Shown here: piece by piece, positions 1-14,076 of the stretch
How positions within the stretch are numbered: the first letter of the stretch is position 1
Layout: every line of letters begins with the position of its first letter
NCBI RefSeq assembly: GCF_019399895.1
Contig: NC_091865.1
Location: 8,375,001-8,439,000 of the forward strand
DNA from: Cardiocondyla obscurior
Taxonomy: Eukaryota > Arthropoda > Insecta > Hymenoptera > Formicidae
Reading direction: 5' to 3'
Length of the DNA: 64,000 bases
Notes under the pieces: generated by a model
Seen by the model: the letters and a program-made list of their open reading frames with translations, nothing else
Told to the model about the DNA's origin: nothing
Databases searched by the model: none
Position numbers and translations under genes: made by a program

Positions 1-2715
1 ATCAATCAGGCTCAGAGAGCTCTGCCTTCGAGCGAGCTACTTTCTCGGTCACGCTGTCGCTTTCGAACTTCGCTATTGTGCCGCAATGCAGCAACTTGGA
101 GCTAGATCTCGGTAATTGAATCAAATGACGAACGTCAACAAACCGATAATTATTTGCGTAATAAAATTAGGGTAAATAAAAGATATTTCTAAATTATTGT
201 TCAAAAAATTTTTATGCCGCTATCAATAATATCAATAATTCAGTGGAACGTAAATATAATGCACGAGATTGCACAACGAGAAATAACCGATTGTATATCG
301 TCAGATTATACAACAAGATGAAACGATCGCGTTCGAACGAAGCAGCCGGGCTACAGTGGTGGAATAATCACAATATTTGTGAACCGCGATTATTATCGTC
401 AAAGCGTTTCGATTTCCTCGGGCACTTTAATCCTTCGTTTTCTAACGGGTCTTTAAAGTTCCAGTTAGTAAGTAGCTCAACTAGAAGCATGAAATTGTCT
501 CGGAAACGGCACGGCTTTTGCACAATACTAGCCAATTTATATCGTAACGTCATAATCTTCAAACTTTCCTCGATTCAATATTCGTGATATATTCTGCTTA
601 AAATAAAGCTTAAAACGTCAGAATTTCTAAACATTATTAGAAGTAATAGATAATTTACAGCTATAAGTTTTCTGCAACTTTGTTTTTCGTACGATTATCG
701 ATTTCAAATTCTTCCAAATTTTTCACAAGAAATCTCTCCCCGGAAATTCTATGGTATTATATTCTAAAGTAATTTACAATTTTTAAGAAAAACTAAAGAA
801 CGACAAGGTACATTGATTCAGTTAACTCTATAATCCGCGCCACTCCATTCTTACCGTTTCTGATTATCATACAGCCGCGAGGCAGAAGGCCGGCAAAAGA
901 AAAAAAAAAAAAAAAAAGAGTTGAAATATGCGCGCCGAGTTTCCAATATCGCGCGCGTACACCTGTTCTATCTCTCCCCAGCTTCGTTAAATTCGATATT
1001 TCGCAATACGCACGAGCCTTTCTCGGGGCGTCGTGTCACGCACGTGCGTCGATGCCGTAACACGACGCACTATGACGACTATAATACAGACGGCGCGGAA
1101 TACCAATATCGCACGCTTAACAAAAAGAGAAGAAAAGAAGAAAATGTTTCTTTCTCTCTTTCTCTGTCTCGCTGATTATCTTGTAACTAAATTGACGTAA
1201 TTTTCTGTACTTGTAAATCGCAATTTATTGAGATAAATACTCTCATTTTTGCAGTAACGGGTGATTGCGCCGCGTCGCACGCGCGCGGCCCTAGGGGTCT
1301 TGTCTTGTCGCGTGGTAAAAATATCCCGGCACACTTGAGCGTGCTTCCTGCTCGTATGATTTCGTAAGAAAGTAACAATCGACATCGAGCCAATTCATTT
1401 TTTTTCTCTCTAAATCGTTTTTATTGCCTATTGCGTAGTCAAATGATTAATGAAACCAACCAATCTAAATATTCCGATTTCATGCGTAACAACAAAGTAA
1501 AGTTATTGCACAGTTCATTTTAATATCATAATATTAATTAAATTATAAGATAATAAAATATAAAATAAACAGATGCGGAGAGTGATCCAAATAGAATCCT
1601 AAAAGACTGACTTTTGTGTTTAATAATTTTCTTATATTTTCTAAATTATAAATTGTGTTTTCATCCACGAGAGTCTCTTTCTATCGCTTAGTACATACTA
1701 TAAAAGGTGCATAAATCATTCGGCTTTTGAATTTTTTTACTTGCGCGCATTCTATTGGTAAGCAATATCGTGAGAGAGGATAAACCGGCATAATTCAAGG
1801 TAGACGCACGTCGTTAAGGAGCAAACGGCAGCACTTTGTAAAGGGCCTCCCGTTTTAATAAACAACAGGAATCCATTATAGAAAACACCTTCCAGCACAA
1901 TGTACTTAATGGCCACAACGATAGCGATGTAACCAGGTCTGCACACACACGTCGCTCAGTTTACTCCGCGTGTGTGCACGCGCGTGTCGTAACGCACGAA
2001 TGCCATGCAAGGGCATGTATGATGGTTTATGCACCTTATATTCACTCTCGTCGCGTATCTACACAGCATCGCGCCGCGCCACATACTGGGTGAATAACTT
2101 TTAAAGATGACACCGTCCGATAGCCATGTCTCTAATTGTTCGTACTCAGTAAGTAATTATTAATGCCATTTATGCTTTTATAATCTCCGGAATATAATTT
2201 CTTAGGCAAAAAAATACATTTTTCTTTCTAATTGTTCAATTTAAATATAAATAAAAATTAATTTATTGACAAAATTAGGTATATTTAATGTTGCATGCCA
2301 TAATGATGTAACGTATATTTTTCTATATGTAAAAAGATCAAACAATTTTTGTAAATCGACTGGGACAAAATTCAAATCAGGGTGTCTCGGAGAAAAAAAA
2401 GCGTTTTTTACGCGAAAACACCCGTTAGATGTTAGCCTGATATCTTACGGTACGCGGGTTAGGTGTATCTACCTGTCCGAGACTCCTCCCAGCTCACCTG
2501 TAGTGAAAAAGGGTCAATAGCACACACCGAGAGGACTTGTATCGCGAAAGTCTGGACCGGGACGCTGCACCGAAAGCTCATCGCGCCGGAGAAATGTCAG
2601 GCGACAATACTTTTCCTGACAACCGGCCAGAACTTCGGATGTTGGACGACGTAGAGAAATAATAAAAAAAAAAAGATTTAATCGGGAAATGACTCCATCG
2701 TTTTTCTTATCGCAT

Positions 2716-2746
2716 TATAAATAGCGGTGCGTGCTTACTCACTCGC
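2716..2746 (+). promoter_or_regulatory. Candidate TATA core promoter
   Basis: TATAAATAG at 2716-2724 is a full TATA-box match. A TCACTC initiator-like hexamer follows about 23 bases downstream, within normal spacing. No coding frame follows nearby, so if real it would serve a non-coding first exon. Confidence 0.25.
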
Positions 2747-4680
2747 ACTTTGTGTCGGCGCGACGTCATTCTGTCATGACCTCCGAACGAAGAAAGCAAA
2801 TTCGCTAAAATAAACACGCGACTACAACCTATTTCGATAAAATTGTGAGAAACAGTTGAAATTGTCGATGTTCGCATAACGATATTCATATTCATGAATT
2901 AAAAAAAGAAAAAAAAAAAAACGTAATATCAAACCGACGTAGTCGAAAATTAAATCTCGTGTTCACGAAAAAAAAATGTTCTCGCGCTATTGAATCGTCA
3001 TAAATATCGAATCCACCGTTCATTTTTAAATCCCGAATGTTCGCCTTGTGACGGAATTTAAATTAAATTGCAGTTCCTAGGATAACTGAGTCTTTACATA
3101 CGTATAAAGTCATATATCATCGTTTAATGCCACTCGAAGCGAGGCTTCATTAGCCCGAGATAATCGAAAACAAAATACTTTGTATTTCGAAATATGGTAC
3201 TTATTTTCAACTCTGGCAGAAATAATAATCAACGAGATGTCACGATATACATATTTTAAATTCTTCATATTTTAATGCCTACTAATTTAATTTTAAACTT
3301 TAAATAAATGCTATTTCTATAGAAAATATAAAACATATATGCGTACAGATAATTAGGTTCAATTAAAATAATATTAATATGTCAAAACAACAGCACGGAT
3401 TTTATCAAAACTCATTCTATCATAAATCTCACTTCATCAATTCAAATCAAATAATAAATTAAATAATAATAATTTCCTATATAAAATTAATTTTCCTTTT
3501 ACATTACTGTTATTATAACTCAAACAATGTTAAAATAAAATAAAAATAAAAATTTGTTTCCGCATTTAATTTTTATATGTTTCCAAGCATAATATCTACG
3601 TAAGTATTTCTGTGCTTTAAACTAACTAATTTCTTTTTCCTGATACAAGAAAATCTTGGCAAGGTAGGACTTTCTAATGTGTGTTTCGTACTTTGGGAAA
3701 GGGCGACGACTCACAAAAGGTGAAAGACCCGCGCGATGTCACGGACGGAATCGCGACGACGCAACGCGGACGAGCTGAACGACCGCGCGCGGCGAGAAGC
3801 GGCGGTCGAGGAAGTAGTAAAAGAAGTTTATTGGACGCCTTAATGACGTAATAGCGCGGGTGCCTCTTGTGGAAGACGCGAGAAGAGATGCGCGAGTGTC
3901 TCCCAAGGGCGATCCGAAACCGGCCTGAGCCGCGTTATAATAAGGGCGGTGCGATCGCCGTCGTAAAGTCGACGGAATCGTTAAATTCGTGGTACCGCTC
4001 GCTCGCCGCTCTCTCCTCCCACCGATCCCCCTCCTCCCCCCTGTCCATCTCTTTTTCTTCTGACCGATCCCTCACGCTGTTATCCCCCTCGTATGCGCGC
4101 ACGAAATTACCCAGAGAGCGGTGAAAGAAGACCTTCTCTCTTTCTTCTCGCCCCCGGAGAATTCTGTGATTACGTGACGTGCACTCGCATGTGCATGTCT
4201 CTTTCGGCCGGCAATCTGGAGCACTTCGGTCTCTCGCTCTCGTTTGCCAAAGAGTGAATCTATCATGCCGAATCCCGCTGAGTTGAATGGAACCCGATGG
4301 TACTCGAAGGTACGAATCTCGACCGAATATGCGCGATAAAATTGCTTCCCCAATAGTGCTTTCTCGTTTTGTACGTTTCAACGAAGCCATTACTGCGGTA
4401 TTTGAGGGTTTGTGTGCTCTCTCAGTGTCACCATGCACTTGAGAATTTGAAAAATATTTGGACAGTTAAGATTTCTTAAATGTGTAAATGTTGGATGTTC
4501 GTCTATACGAATATTTGATTGGCAATTTAGCGTTCGAGTATTTAATTTCAATATTTATAATTTATTCGAGCATTTCGATACTATCATGTTAAAAATATCG
4601 CCGTTGGTCCGTCGTACAAAAAGAAATTTTACATTATATTTTAATAATTGTTATATAATTTACGATATTAGTAATGTCTA

Positions 4681-4714
4681 AAAGAGAGAAGGAGAGAGAG
4701 AGAGAAAGAGAGAA
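4681..4714. repeat. GA-rich tract
   Basis: Interrupted (GA)n of about 34 bases on the plus strand; a possible GAGA-factor-type site, otherwise a microsatellite. Confidence 0.85.
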
Positions 4715-7508
4715 TCTGAAAAGATCTGCGTTTTGCTGGATCTCGGGGGGTCCTCTTTACTGTTCGAAAGGGCGGCGATGCGCCGAAATTGTTGTAACGA
4801 GCGCCGTTAAGGCTTCTTTCGCTGAAACGTAACGGACAGCGGTTAGACTTTATGGACGAAAACATAACGGAATTCGTCCCAAGGCAACTTCGAATATCGG
4901 GGCATGAGCATAAGTATTGGTTCCTACGACTTCAAAGACTCGGAATTACCTTTGCTGTTTATGAGAACAATGTGGCAACGAAACGCATTGCCACATCAAG
5001 GTAGAGTTATATTTTTTTGTGTAATTATGTAATTTCTTATGGTATGTGAAAACAAAATTGCAAGCTAAATAACAATATTAAAACTGCATACTATATTTTC
5101 ATTAATTGACGAAGAGATATGATTATTAAAAATTTTAAGACACGTTTTGTGGCCATTTGCCTTTTCGTCTTATTCGTCAATTCTGAAGCGAAACGCATGC
5201 TATCGGTCGGTGCTATCGATCGCCGCGCGCTCACCGCGAGTCCTTGGAACATATGGAAGAAGGTGGAAGGTGCGTGCCGCACGCAGCGAGAAAACCTGCG
5301 TTATAACGAACGCACGATCCATCTTGATTTCTTCGTCTCCTTTCACTTTCGACAATCTCTTTGGTTTCGCCCGCGGCCGAAGATACCACTGGACATGGGA
5401 GAGATCGGCTCTCGGTGCACAACGAAGTGAGCGAAGGGCTTTCATCCCACGCACGCGTATTTGCTATTATAATTTCAACCAAAGTTTCGATATCATCAAA
5501 ACATCCGCTTAAATATCTGTTCCTTCATTTCCCGATATTTAAATGCTCGATACTTGATGAATTAAATTAACGTTTAATTATAGATTTTTTAAATCAAATA
5601 ATATAAGATTCAAAGAAAATTTGGCGAAATATTTGAATAATTTACAGATCAGTTACGAAGAGCAACTGCAGTGTTCATTTCGGGCCAAATCGAATTCGCT
5701 TCCGTTTGTCGTTTCCGTTCGTTGCGTGACGCGTGTCCGAGAGACTGATTCGAGCTGCTCGTTAAATTATCTCATTATAATCGGCGAACTTTCGATCGAT
5801 CTCTGAACTATCTCTCTCTCCTTCTCTTTTAGCTGGACGCGACGCGACGACTTGGAGAAATCACGGCTGTTGAACAGACGTCCCTCGCGGAACAACTGCG
5901 AGAAAATTAGCATAGGAAATTGCGCGGCGCGCGGCGATGAGAATCTTAAAGCGTGATTTGTCTTCGCCGGTCATCCACGCGCTAGACGCGGTAATCAATA
6001 TACGAGGTGCCGCGATACAAAATTATGCAATTAAGCTCGCAGCAACTCTTGAGCGTTGCAAGCGACGCACTTGACAAACAAGCCCTATGCTAAAACTTCC
6101 GGTATCGTGACGTTATAAATTAATCTTGTCTACTGCTATTTTCTTTTGCTTCTAAACTAGACCCACGAAATTTCTCAATTTACCCGCAAATTCTTTGAAG
6201 AATTTAATGCGCTTTTAAGAAAATAATTGTTTTTTCTCAATCAATCTATCTAATCATGTTGGAATAAAATAATATCGATAAATTTACACTTAGCTGGTAT
6301 ACAACGTGCAATACAAATACAAGATTTTGTTACCAGTACGGTACGCACTAATATTTAATAGATTGTCCCCGGGTATTGGTCGAATCGTCGCGAACGCTCG
6401 AGTAACGATAACACCACCTATTACGACAATACTGGTTGTTACGAATCGGTCGGAATCGGCGGAATAGGGGTTTTTTTTTTTCCTTAAGGCAAAGCTCTCT
6501 CGCGCGGCAATTTCTTGCTCCCGCACGCACGACCTCTTCCATGTCCGTCTGTTCCTTCAGAATCGATTTACGAGCGAACGCCATTGCGTCAGTACTCAGT
6601 GGTCACCACCACGTGCTGATGCGTACACGCACATGCTACGTTTCCTACGTCCACGTTAGCAAGGCGAGACGATATACTACGCGTACGCGTACCCGGTGGG
6701 CAAGTGGCCTTACAAGGACGTGTTGCACGACACGACGGGGCCGAGAGAGAATCGCGCCGTACTCCTGAATGTGTTGCACCGCGGTAGCCACTCGCATAGA
6801 GCAACGATTTACATGCTCGCATACGCACATGCGTGCAGGTTACGCCTGATGCCGGTACGCACACATGCACGTACACGCGGCACCGGTAGGTAGAACTTGA
6901 GTATCAATTCGCGAGTCATCCGCGGCAACACGTGCTTAGAACTTAGTCCGTGGAATTACTCGTTTTCTCTTAAATTACCGAAGGTGACGAGCGAAGCAAT
7001 TATCTATCATAAAATTTTTTAAGTATCAGAGTGATAAATTCGACACGAGCAGTTCACGCTTTTTGCGAGCTTATTGCGACGCGCGTAACGCCAAAGAAAA
7101 TTTTAACGAAATACGTAGCGCCTGATTAATAAATCAAACAAAATGTTCGTTTAAGAATAAATAGGACACGCAATCTCCGGTCAAATAATGAAGTCTTTTC
7201 TCTTTAAATGTACTTTAATTGGCACTTAAACTGTGCTCCGACCTGAGATGTGCTCCAAACCACGGACCGTGCACCGTAAAATCGTCGAGCGGGCGAACGC
7301 GTTTCATGCGGTAGGTAACTTCAGCTACGGTGCGCAAGACCCGTACTTAAAATTTTATTTTGGCGAGAGTGCGAGGCAGAAAAAGGAATAAGAGAAACAA
7401 GAGTGATCCGCGTATAGTGAGAGTACTCGGGGGAAGAGTCATATGAAAGCAGAAATTACAGCACGCATAGAAGTACGCGGAAGAGGAAGCGATTTATGTA
7501 ATTAAAAC

Positions 7509-7526
7509 GAATTCCACGTGGAATTC
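7509..7526. repeat. 18-bp perfect palindrome centred on CACGTG
   Basis: GAATTCCACGTGGAATTC is identical to its reverse complement. The core CACGTG is an E-box recognised by bHLH-type factors. The length of the symmetry exceeds a plain E-box. Confidence 0.9.
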
Positions 7527-10500
7527 CAACACTACGATTACCATGAATCGAATATTTAACAATTTAGAGAATATTTCCTATCGTAATAAGTATGAATTTC
7601 TGCCCACCTTCACGCTCGCGGAAACATAGGCGTAAAATATTAAATATCGACAAAAAAAATTAATAAAATATCTATTTATTTAATTAAAAAAAAAAAAAAA
7701 ATCAACTATTGTCTTTACGGTAAGATCTTTGATAGCGTAAGTGATAAGTGCTTCAGTACGATCACAATCAAGGAATGTAGAAATGACAGCAAAAAGCACG
7801 AATGATCAGTAACGGACAGCAGGAAGAGGAAACACGTGCGGCGCGAGAATTTTTCCGGAAAAGTCGAACGATGACTCGTTCCTTCTTCGCTCACTCGACT
7901 CGCTTCTGTGCGTTCCCGCTCGCGCTGCTCGCAGCACGTGTAAAAGAGACTGCGGGAGCAGTTTTTGCCGTAATCTTCGCGGCTCGTTTCCGCCGCCGCG
8001 GCCACAGAATTCGCCCGAGAGGAGCGATTTTGCACCGAGACGCCACAATGCGCGGTACGCCTCACCGGCGACGCTGATCGTCGCGCAGTAAGCAGTTTCG
8101 CAATTTCCGTGATAATCCGCGTTGCGGAACAGCCCGGACATGGGCAAACGTGTGTCATGTATGCGGTACCTGCTACCTGGGCCTAATAGATTCACCGATA
8201 ATGTTTACGGCCCGAATAGGACGATGCTCGGTCCCAATCGATCGCGAAACGCGTTATTTTTTTACCTGCATCTCACGAGTATCCCTTATAAATAATCCCG
8301 GTGGTCGCTTTTCTAAGACGATAAAGCTCGTATCGGGATCTACATCGAATATCATTGTGGAATACGATAAAACCTAACGGCACCTATGAAGCACGTGCGT
8401 CCCGAATAGTGTGAACTGGTGTTTTATATCGCTTAATTAGCGCGCGCGATTTACGGGCTGATCCAGGCTCTCAATTTTGCGACGGAATTTTGCCAGCTAA
8501 CTAATGTATCGCGATATCCGGGATATTGTAGAACATGAAATAAATGTCACGATCTGTCTATTTATTTAGCCTTTTACTTTTAACAGTATGTCTAACTCGC
8601 AATAAAATCCCAAGTATTTTAAAGTGAATCTAAAAAGTGACTATAATTAGGAAATAAAATCATAAAAAGTAATAAATAAAAATACCTATTCTACATCTGA
8701 TTTTAAAAGAAATTCTCATTGTAATTTTGTTTATAAATTTGAGTATTTTATCTTTAAAAGAAGATTGCTATTTTGAACGCGTAATTAAAATACGTATTTT
8801 AATATTTAATGAATATATATATCTTTAATTTACAATACATAAATGCAAAATTATTCAATAGGCGCGTAACGATTATACATATAACTATTACGTTCCATAT
8901 GAAAGAGGTCAAGGAAAAGTACCTGTCGGAGCAATATTATTCGTGCCGGAAGCGCGCAAATCGATTGGGAAATACTAAGTATCGATGGCACTCGATCGTG
9001 CGCATCAAATCCGAGGCCTCGTGGTTCCTCGTGGTGAAAGTAGCAAAAATTTTGCGACAAACTCACTGTAGAAGAAACGAGACGTGCGCGACAGCGGAGA
9101 AGACTGCCCTCGCCTATCGAATTGCAGTGGTAATAATCATAAAACCTATTGGTACCACGTATTTACATTCCATCGTCGGTACTCGCAATAGAAGTGCCTT
9201 AGAAATTAAAGAAAAAATTGAAAGGGAAGGTGGAAAGGCACGACTTCAACTCATACACCGGAAAGCAGGCGAGATTTCTTTGATCAAAACATTCCGAAGC
9301 GGGACACGTCCGGAGAAACGCAAACGCGTAAGGTAGAAAAATAAATCGGAAGTTGAGTATTAACGGTGCGCGATCGCCTACCACAAGTGGATCGAAATTT
9401 TCCATCCTGATTGCATTCGTCGTAAAATTATATGACCGTAAAACGCGGGAGAAATTGCCCGGGCAATTAGGCGACTTTGTTGATTTACATTAGCGCGAAT
9501 TGTCATTTATTGATCACCGTGATAAATATCACTCGTTAGAACAAAGCCCATAAAATCGAGAATATCAAGATACTGAAAATAAATATTTTACTCGCGATTC
9601 TGTGTCATTGTACTACCGACATCTCAGTCATCTCTCTTTCATAAGAAATGTTATTTGCATTATCACCGATTTACGCTATCCGACAAGCGTTTTGTACGAA
9701 AACGCGACACATGCGATTTCACAAGGTAATATTACGCAGTAATCATTTATGTGTTGCAATTAAATCTGCACGCGCGCATGGATCATTTGTATCATCGAGC
9801 CAGAGCCTTTATGAAACATTATACGCTAATTAACGGTAAAATATGACGTAATAATGTTAGATGCACCATATCGCACGGTACGTTGAGCAAGTAGCGCGTA
9901 TATCGACACCACCGCGCCCGGTTCCGCCAAGTCTGCCGCGGATGGGATCGTTCAAAATCGTATTTAACCGTAATGGTCAATGGCTGGCCATGATTAGAGG
10001 GCATTACCGGGTAGCGTCGAGAAAGAGAGAGCGCGGGGCCACCCACCAACCTCAATCAACCTCTCGAGAGCGAGAACACCGGCCATCTTTTCATCCTTCT
10101 CCTCACTCAGAGAGAGCGGAGTATCTTTCTCTCTCGGTATCCCTTTTCCACGGCGATTGCTACGGCTCTATAACCGCCCTGGCCACCACAACCGTCTCCG
10201 CTCATCCTCCGAACGGAACGAAAGCGAGCCGAACCCACTTCAACAACAGTACGTACAAATACTACACGGTTCGTACTTTGATGCACCGAGCGCGCTTTAA
10301 TTCTCTTTCTCTCGTCGTGAAAGTGAAACCCGGATTTATTATTGTTCTATCCTATATTTCCCGAAAGCGATAATCATACTCCGAGCGTTCAAAAACAATT
10401 ATTCTGAAAATGCATTTATCGCTAAAAATCTTACAAAGTTCTTAACAAGGTTTGTACGATAAATTAACAAAAATATGTATATCAAATATAAAATATAGAG

Positions 10501-12437
10501 TTGATTAATGACGATTCTGTCTATTTATCGATTTGTTTTCATTTAAGAATTCATTATATATTGTTTAAGCAATGATACGATCCCTTGAGAAAATCTGATA
10601 AATTAATCTTAAGATTTTTAAAAAACTACATTATGTTATCGTTCATAGGCTGCGAATACATTTGACAACATCATTGCATCGCGATAAAAGTCACCAAAGA
10701 TCCATGAATATCAACGCTTTCCGATAGTAAAGGGCTACTCTCTTTCGGCAGTTCTTAACTTTTCACTCGAAACGATGCTGAAGTGGGTGATTTGATCGCT
10801 TTACCAAGGCTGTATCTACCAATATAGCTCTAATCTCGCAATTTCGATCTCGACGCTTCTCGATGAAACAGCGAACTTTATCGGCGATATTTTAAATCGT
10901 ATACGCGTTCGCCGACTTTTATACTTGCGCGACTTACGCTCGTACTTTACGCCTTCGCATAGCCGAGCATATTTACTGCTTAATATAAAATCGTATTGGT
11001 AAACACGTGCACAAATGTTTACGCGCGTAATTGTACTTTGGCGAAACGAATAAGAGAGCAAGAAGAAGCTGAGAATCGCAGAATCGTATAATTAATAGAT
11101 ATCGATGCGGGTACCATTGTACGAGAGAGCATAATGTAAAAAAAAGTACACTAAACGATTATACGCGACTTTAATGTACCTGTTGCGAACGCTGGTAGCT
11201 GAACAACATAATCTCACATGTAAGATCTAAAGGAGAGAAGTCTTTCTATTGAACGAGATAAATAAACGCATGGCCACGACAATTTTCACTGTGTGTAACT
11301 ATCTCTTTATCGCGGTACATGTATGTACCTTCACCGATCGAGAGAGATGCGGGATAAATAAAATCGCGGAAAATAAATTCGAATCCGTAATAATAAAATA
11401 GATCAATATCTATCTATAACAATCACTGCAGTTGCAGCGTTTCCGGTTTACTCGACGCTTAGATGATTTTAACACCTTGCACCTGCAAGGTAGCCGTACG
11501 ACTTTATTTACACGAGTAATCTCGGAGCAAATAAGTTGCAAGTTACAGCGCCCAGGCACCGCGCCGATATCGAAGCATAAAGATTATAATAAATGGTGTA
11601 GCGTGCCGCGATGGTAATTAATTAAATGCAATAGCATCGAAAAGAAAGATATACAATGTACCACTAAAAGATAAGAGTCTAACATATACGTGGCAAAGAA
11701 TCGAAAGAAGTGCCAATGTAATAAATGTTTAGTGACTTCTTGCACTGCAAACAAATATCATATTTCTCTTTGGCATATACGGATTGTGTTTAAAACGTGC
11801 CTTAGCTCGATACTTTATAACTATCAAGATTAGACTGTTCAATTATCTTTCGGTACATTAAGGAATCACAGAGATAAAGATCATTAAATTGGAGCTTTAA
11901 TTATAATTTCGAAATCTACGAACATAGCTACTATGTTCTTTTCTCAGATTAAAAAATGCATGTACACACCAAAATAAAATTTAATTGTAAAAGAGAAGTA
12001 TGAAAGGAACATTTAAAATTAAATATGTATTTGTTTGCTTGCATTTTCTGTCAGAAGTGTACAAAATCGACGATTATAAACTTAATGTCGTTAAATATCG
12101 TTAACCAATTTTCTTATTTTCCCTCTACGCAATGAGTTTAGGTTATTCTTATTTGTTATATTCTTTTACATAGATCTATTATTTCAGATTAAAATCAGAG
12201 CTAGCACAACTTGGTTACGTGCAGTAGTGGAATTGTAGTATAAACATCTGCAACATAAAAATGTATCATTAAATTCTATTATAGTCAGAAATAAATATTT
12301 AATAAAATAATAATTTTAATAATATTCTAAAAATAAAAACCTTGTTTCTTCTTTCACAAAAAATTAAATAAAAATGAAATAATTGATTGCAAGGTCCGAA
12401 CGTGATATATTTTACATAAAGTAAGCTATACTTACAC

Positions 12438-12714
12438 CTGGTTATTCTGCCATTGCCTGATGCCTCCCAGGCCGCCGCCTCCTCTCAGCCTTCGTTTTCC
12501 AGGTCGCATATTCCTTCTCCCAGCTGCAGGCTCCGTTGTTGAATCCTGGCCGCCTCCTCTCGACAAACTCCGTTGTCTAGGCTGTCTCTCAGAACAGCGG
12601 GAGAGTGAATCCTTACGCGATTTGCAATAGAAAACTTCGGAAATACGTGAACGCTGCGTTCTGGTAGTCTTCTCAATTATTTCGACTCACTTTACATCTT
12701 CCGCATTTCACTCG
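12438..12714 (-). other. Exon-like segment left of the inverted repeat, with an open frame
   Basis: On the minus strand an acceptor-like TTGTCAG at about 12715 is followed by roughly 270 bases ending AACCAG|GTGTAAGT near 12437. One frame is open for about 80 codons to the donor, with basic and Gly-rich text (...NMRPGKRRLRGGGGLGG...), but there is no early ATG and the frame stops two codons past the donor (GTG TAA). I do not recognise the product. Its distance from the inverted-repeat centre resembles that of 14482-14718 on the other side, and it also points outward. It may be a coding exon, a non-coding exon or chance. Confidence 0.3.
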
Positions 12715-13021
12715 TGCTGACAACGCTTACGCAATGGTAAAAATGTCGGTTACGTGTCTCGTACGATCAAATGATGATTTTTGCACCAATCCCATGGCCC
12801 GCCTGACAGGTTCGGCAACATCTCCGTGTTAGGTCGTCCGAGCAATATCTCGATTACCGTGAAGTCTATGTTGTAACCTGTTAACAAACTAATTTAATAA
12901 TGGACACTGAAATAAGAGCACGACTGACTACGCAAAGATATAGCGGTCGATTGACTACACAGAGAGCTCGAGCGCTAAACTACACGTCGAAATAATATCC
13001 AAATAATAAAATATTCACGCA

Positions 13022-13540
13022 CGAAACTATTGTAGTCGTTAGAAAACTCTGTCTATGGCCTTGAGCGCTCGAGTACGTATACTAGTTATAAACATCGCGG
13101 TCAAGGTTGGTCGCGCGAGTCGTGTTTTTCCATCACGCGCATTTTAACATTCCAGGAGTCAGAATCGAAGTCGGACGATCAATCTCGATCGAGCTTTGTT
13201 CGCGCATCTTCCTCATCCTCTACTTAGATTCACCGAAAACGCGTTCGCGAAAAATTCGTGGGGTAAAATTTGACCGACTCGGAAAACAGAATAATTAATC
13301 GAGGAACAGACTCACTTCACAGGAAAGTAAAATGACCTCGAGTGCTCGATGTACGCAGAGGATGGTTAGGAGAAAGACCTTTCGCCCACTTTGTACCGCA
13401 ATTTAGCAATTATGCGTGAGCCTATCTTCCGCAGATCCTACGTCGTCGCCCGCTGAGGACAGAGTAAAGTGAAGCCTGTTGCGCTACTGTACGTGCCTAG
13501 CTCGGAGTCATACGACCGATCTATCTCGAGCGCCTCCGAG
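13022..13540 (+). repeat. Left arm of a ~1.05 kb near-perfect inverted repeat
   Basis: Reads as the reverse complement of 13565-14076 with mostly single-base differences and a few short indels; I judge identity by eye at roughly 85-90%. The outer end starts CGAAACTATTGTAG and the arm runs to the GCCTCCGAG near the centre. It contains a TATAAA at 13087-13092 pointing inward and a minus-strand GTGAGT donor at 13315-13310. Because the arms mirror each other, related short frames appear on opposite strands around the centre; they are not separate genes. Confidence 0.9.
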
Positions 13541-13564
13541 CGTGGCCGAGCTCTGTTCCTACGT

Positions 13565-14076
13565 CGGGCGCTCTCGGTGGCGGTCGTGCAGGATCGGTCG
13601 TACGACTCCAAGCTACGCACGTACAGCAGCGCAACAGGCTTCACTTTACTCTGTCCTCAGCGGGCGACGACGTAGGATCTGCGGAAGATAGGCTCACGCA
13701 TAATTGCTAAATTGCGGTACAATTTGGGCGAAAGACCCTTCTCCTGTTTGTCTTCTCCGTACATTGAGCACCCGAGATCATCTAAATTTCCTGTGAAGTA
13801 AGTCTGTTCCTCGATTAATTATTCTGTTCTCCGAGTCGGTCGAGTTTTTCGCGAACGCGTTATCGGTAACCTACATAGAGGATGAGGAAGATGTGCGAAC
13901 AAAGCTCGATCGGGATTGATCATCCGACTTCGATTCTGACTCCCGAAATGTTAAAATGCGCGTGATGGAAAAACACGGCTCGCGCGACCAACCTTGACCG
14001 CGATGTTTATAACTGCTATACGTACTCGAGCGCTCAAGGCCATAGACAGAGTTTTCTAACCACTACAATAATTTCG
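13565..14076 (-). repeat. Right arm of the ~1.05 kb near-perfect inverted repeat
   Basis: Mirror of 13022-13540. The matching landmarks are TTTATA at 14006-14011 (inward TATAAA on the minus strand), the CTCGAGCGCT block near the outer end, and a GTAAGT donor at 13798-13803 on the plus strand. The outer end ...CAATAATTTCG pairs with the left-arm start. The interval between the arms is only about 25 bp and is itself partly complementary, so the whole unit would fold into one hairpin. No transposase frame and no clear target-site duplication were seen. Confidence 0.9.

Larger units (their letters stand above)
1..12437. other. Non-coding DNA, no gene recognised
   Basis: Only short open frames of up to about 175 codons occur, with no family I recognise and with amino-acid content typical of random translation. 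AT-rich blocks alternate with CpG-rich islets (about 3.7-4.4, 5.1-6.0, 6.4-6.9, 7.8-8.2 and 9.9-10.3 kb). Poly-A/T runs lie at about 898-916 and 7684-7699. Confidence 0.7.

Noticed and set aside
1028..1068. Hairpin with 9-bp stem (GCGTCGTGT/ACACGACGC)
   Set aside because: Short stem with a large loop, common by chance in CpG-rich insect DNA; not miRNA-like.
3935..4438. Minus-strand 167-codon frame
   Set aside because: Arg/Glu/Ser-rich translation of a CT-rich islet. No motif, and a competing frame on the same strand.
8809..9336. Plus-strand 175-codon frame, considered as a transposase remnant
   Set aside because: No DDE/D signature, zinc finger or helix-turn-helix motif visible, and no terminal repeats around it.
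9861..10373. Plus-strand 170-codon frame
   Set aside because: Low-complexity Ser/Arg/His text from CT-rich DNA. No recognised family.
13438..13675. Two similar short frames on opposite strands
   Set aside because: They are the two arms of the inverted repeat read outward from each other, not genes.
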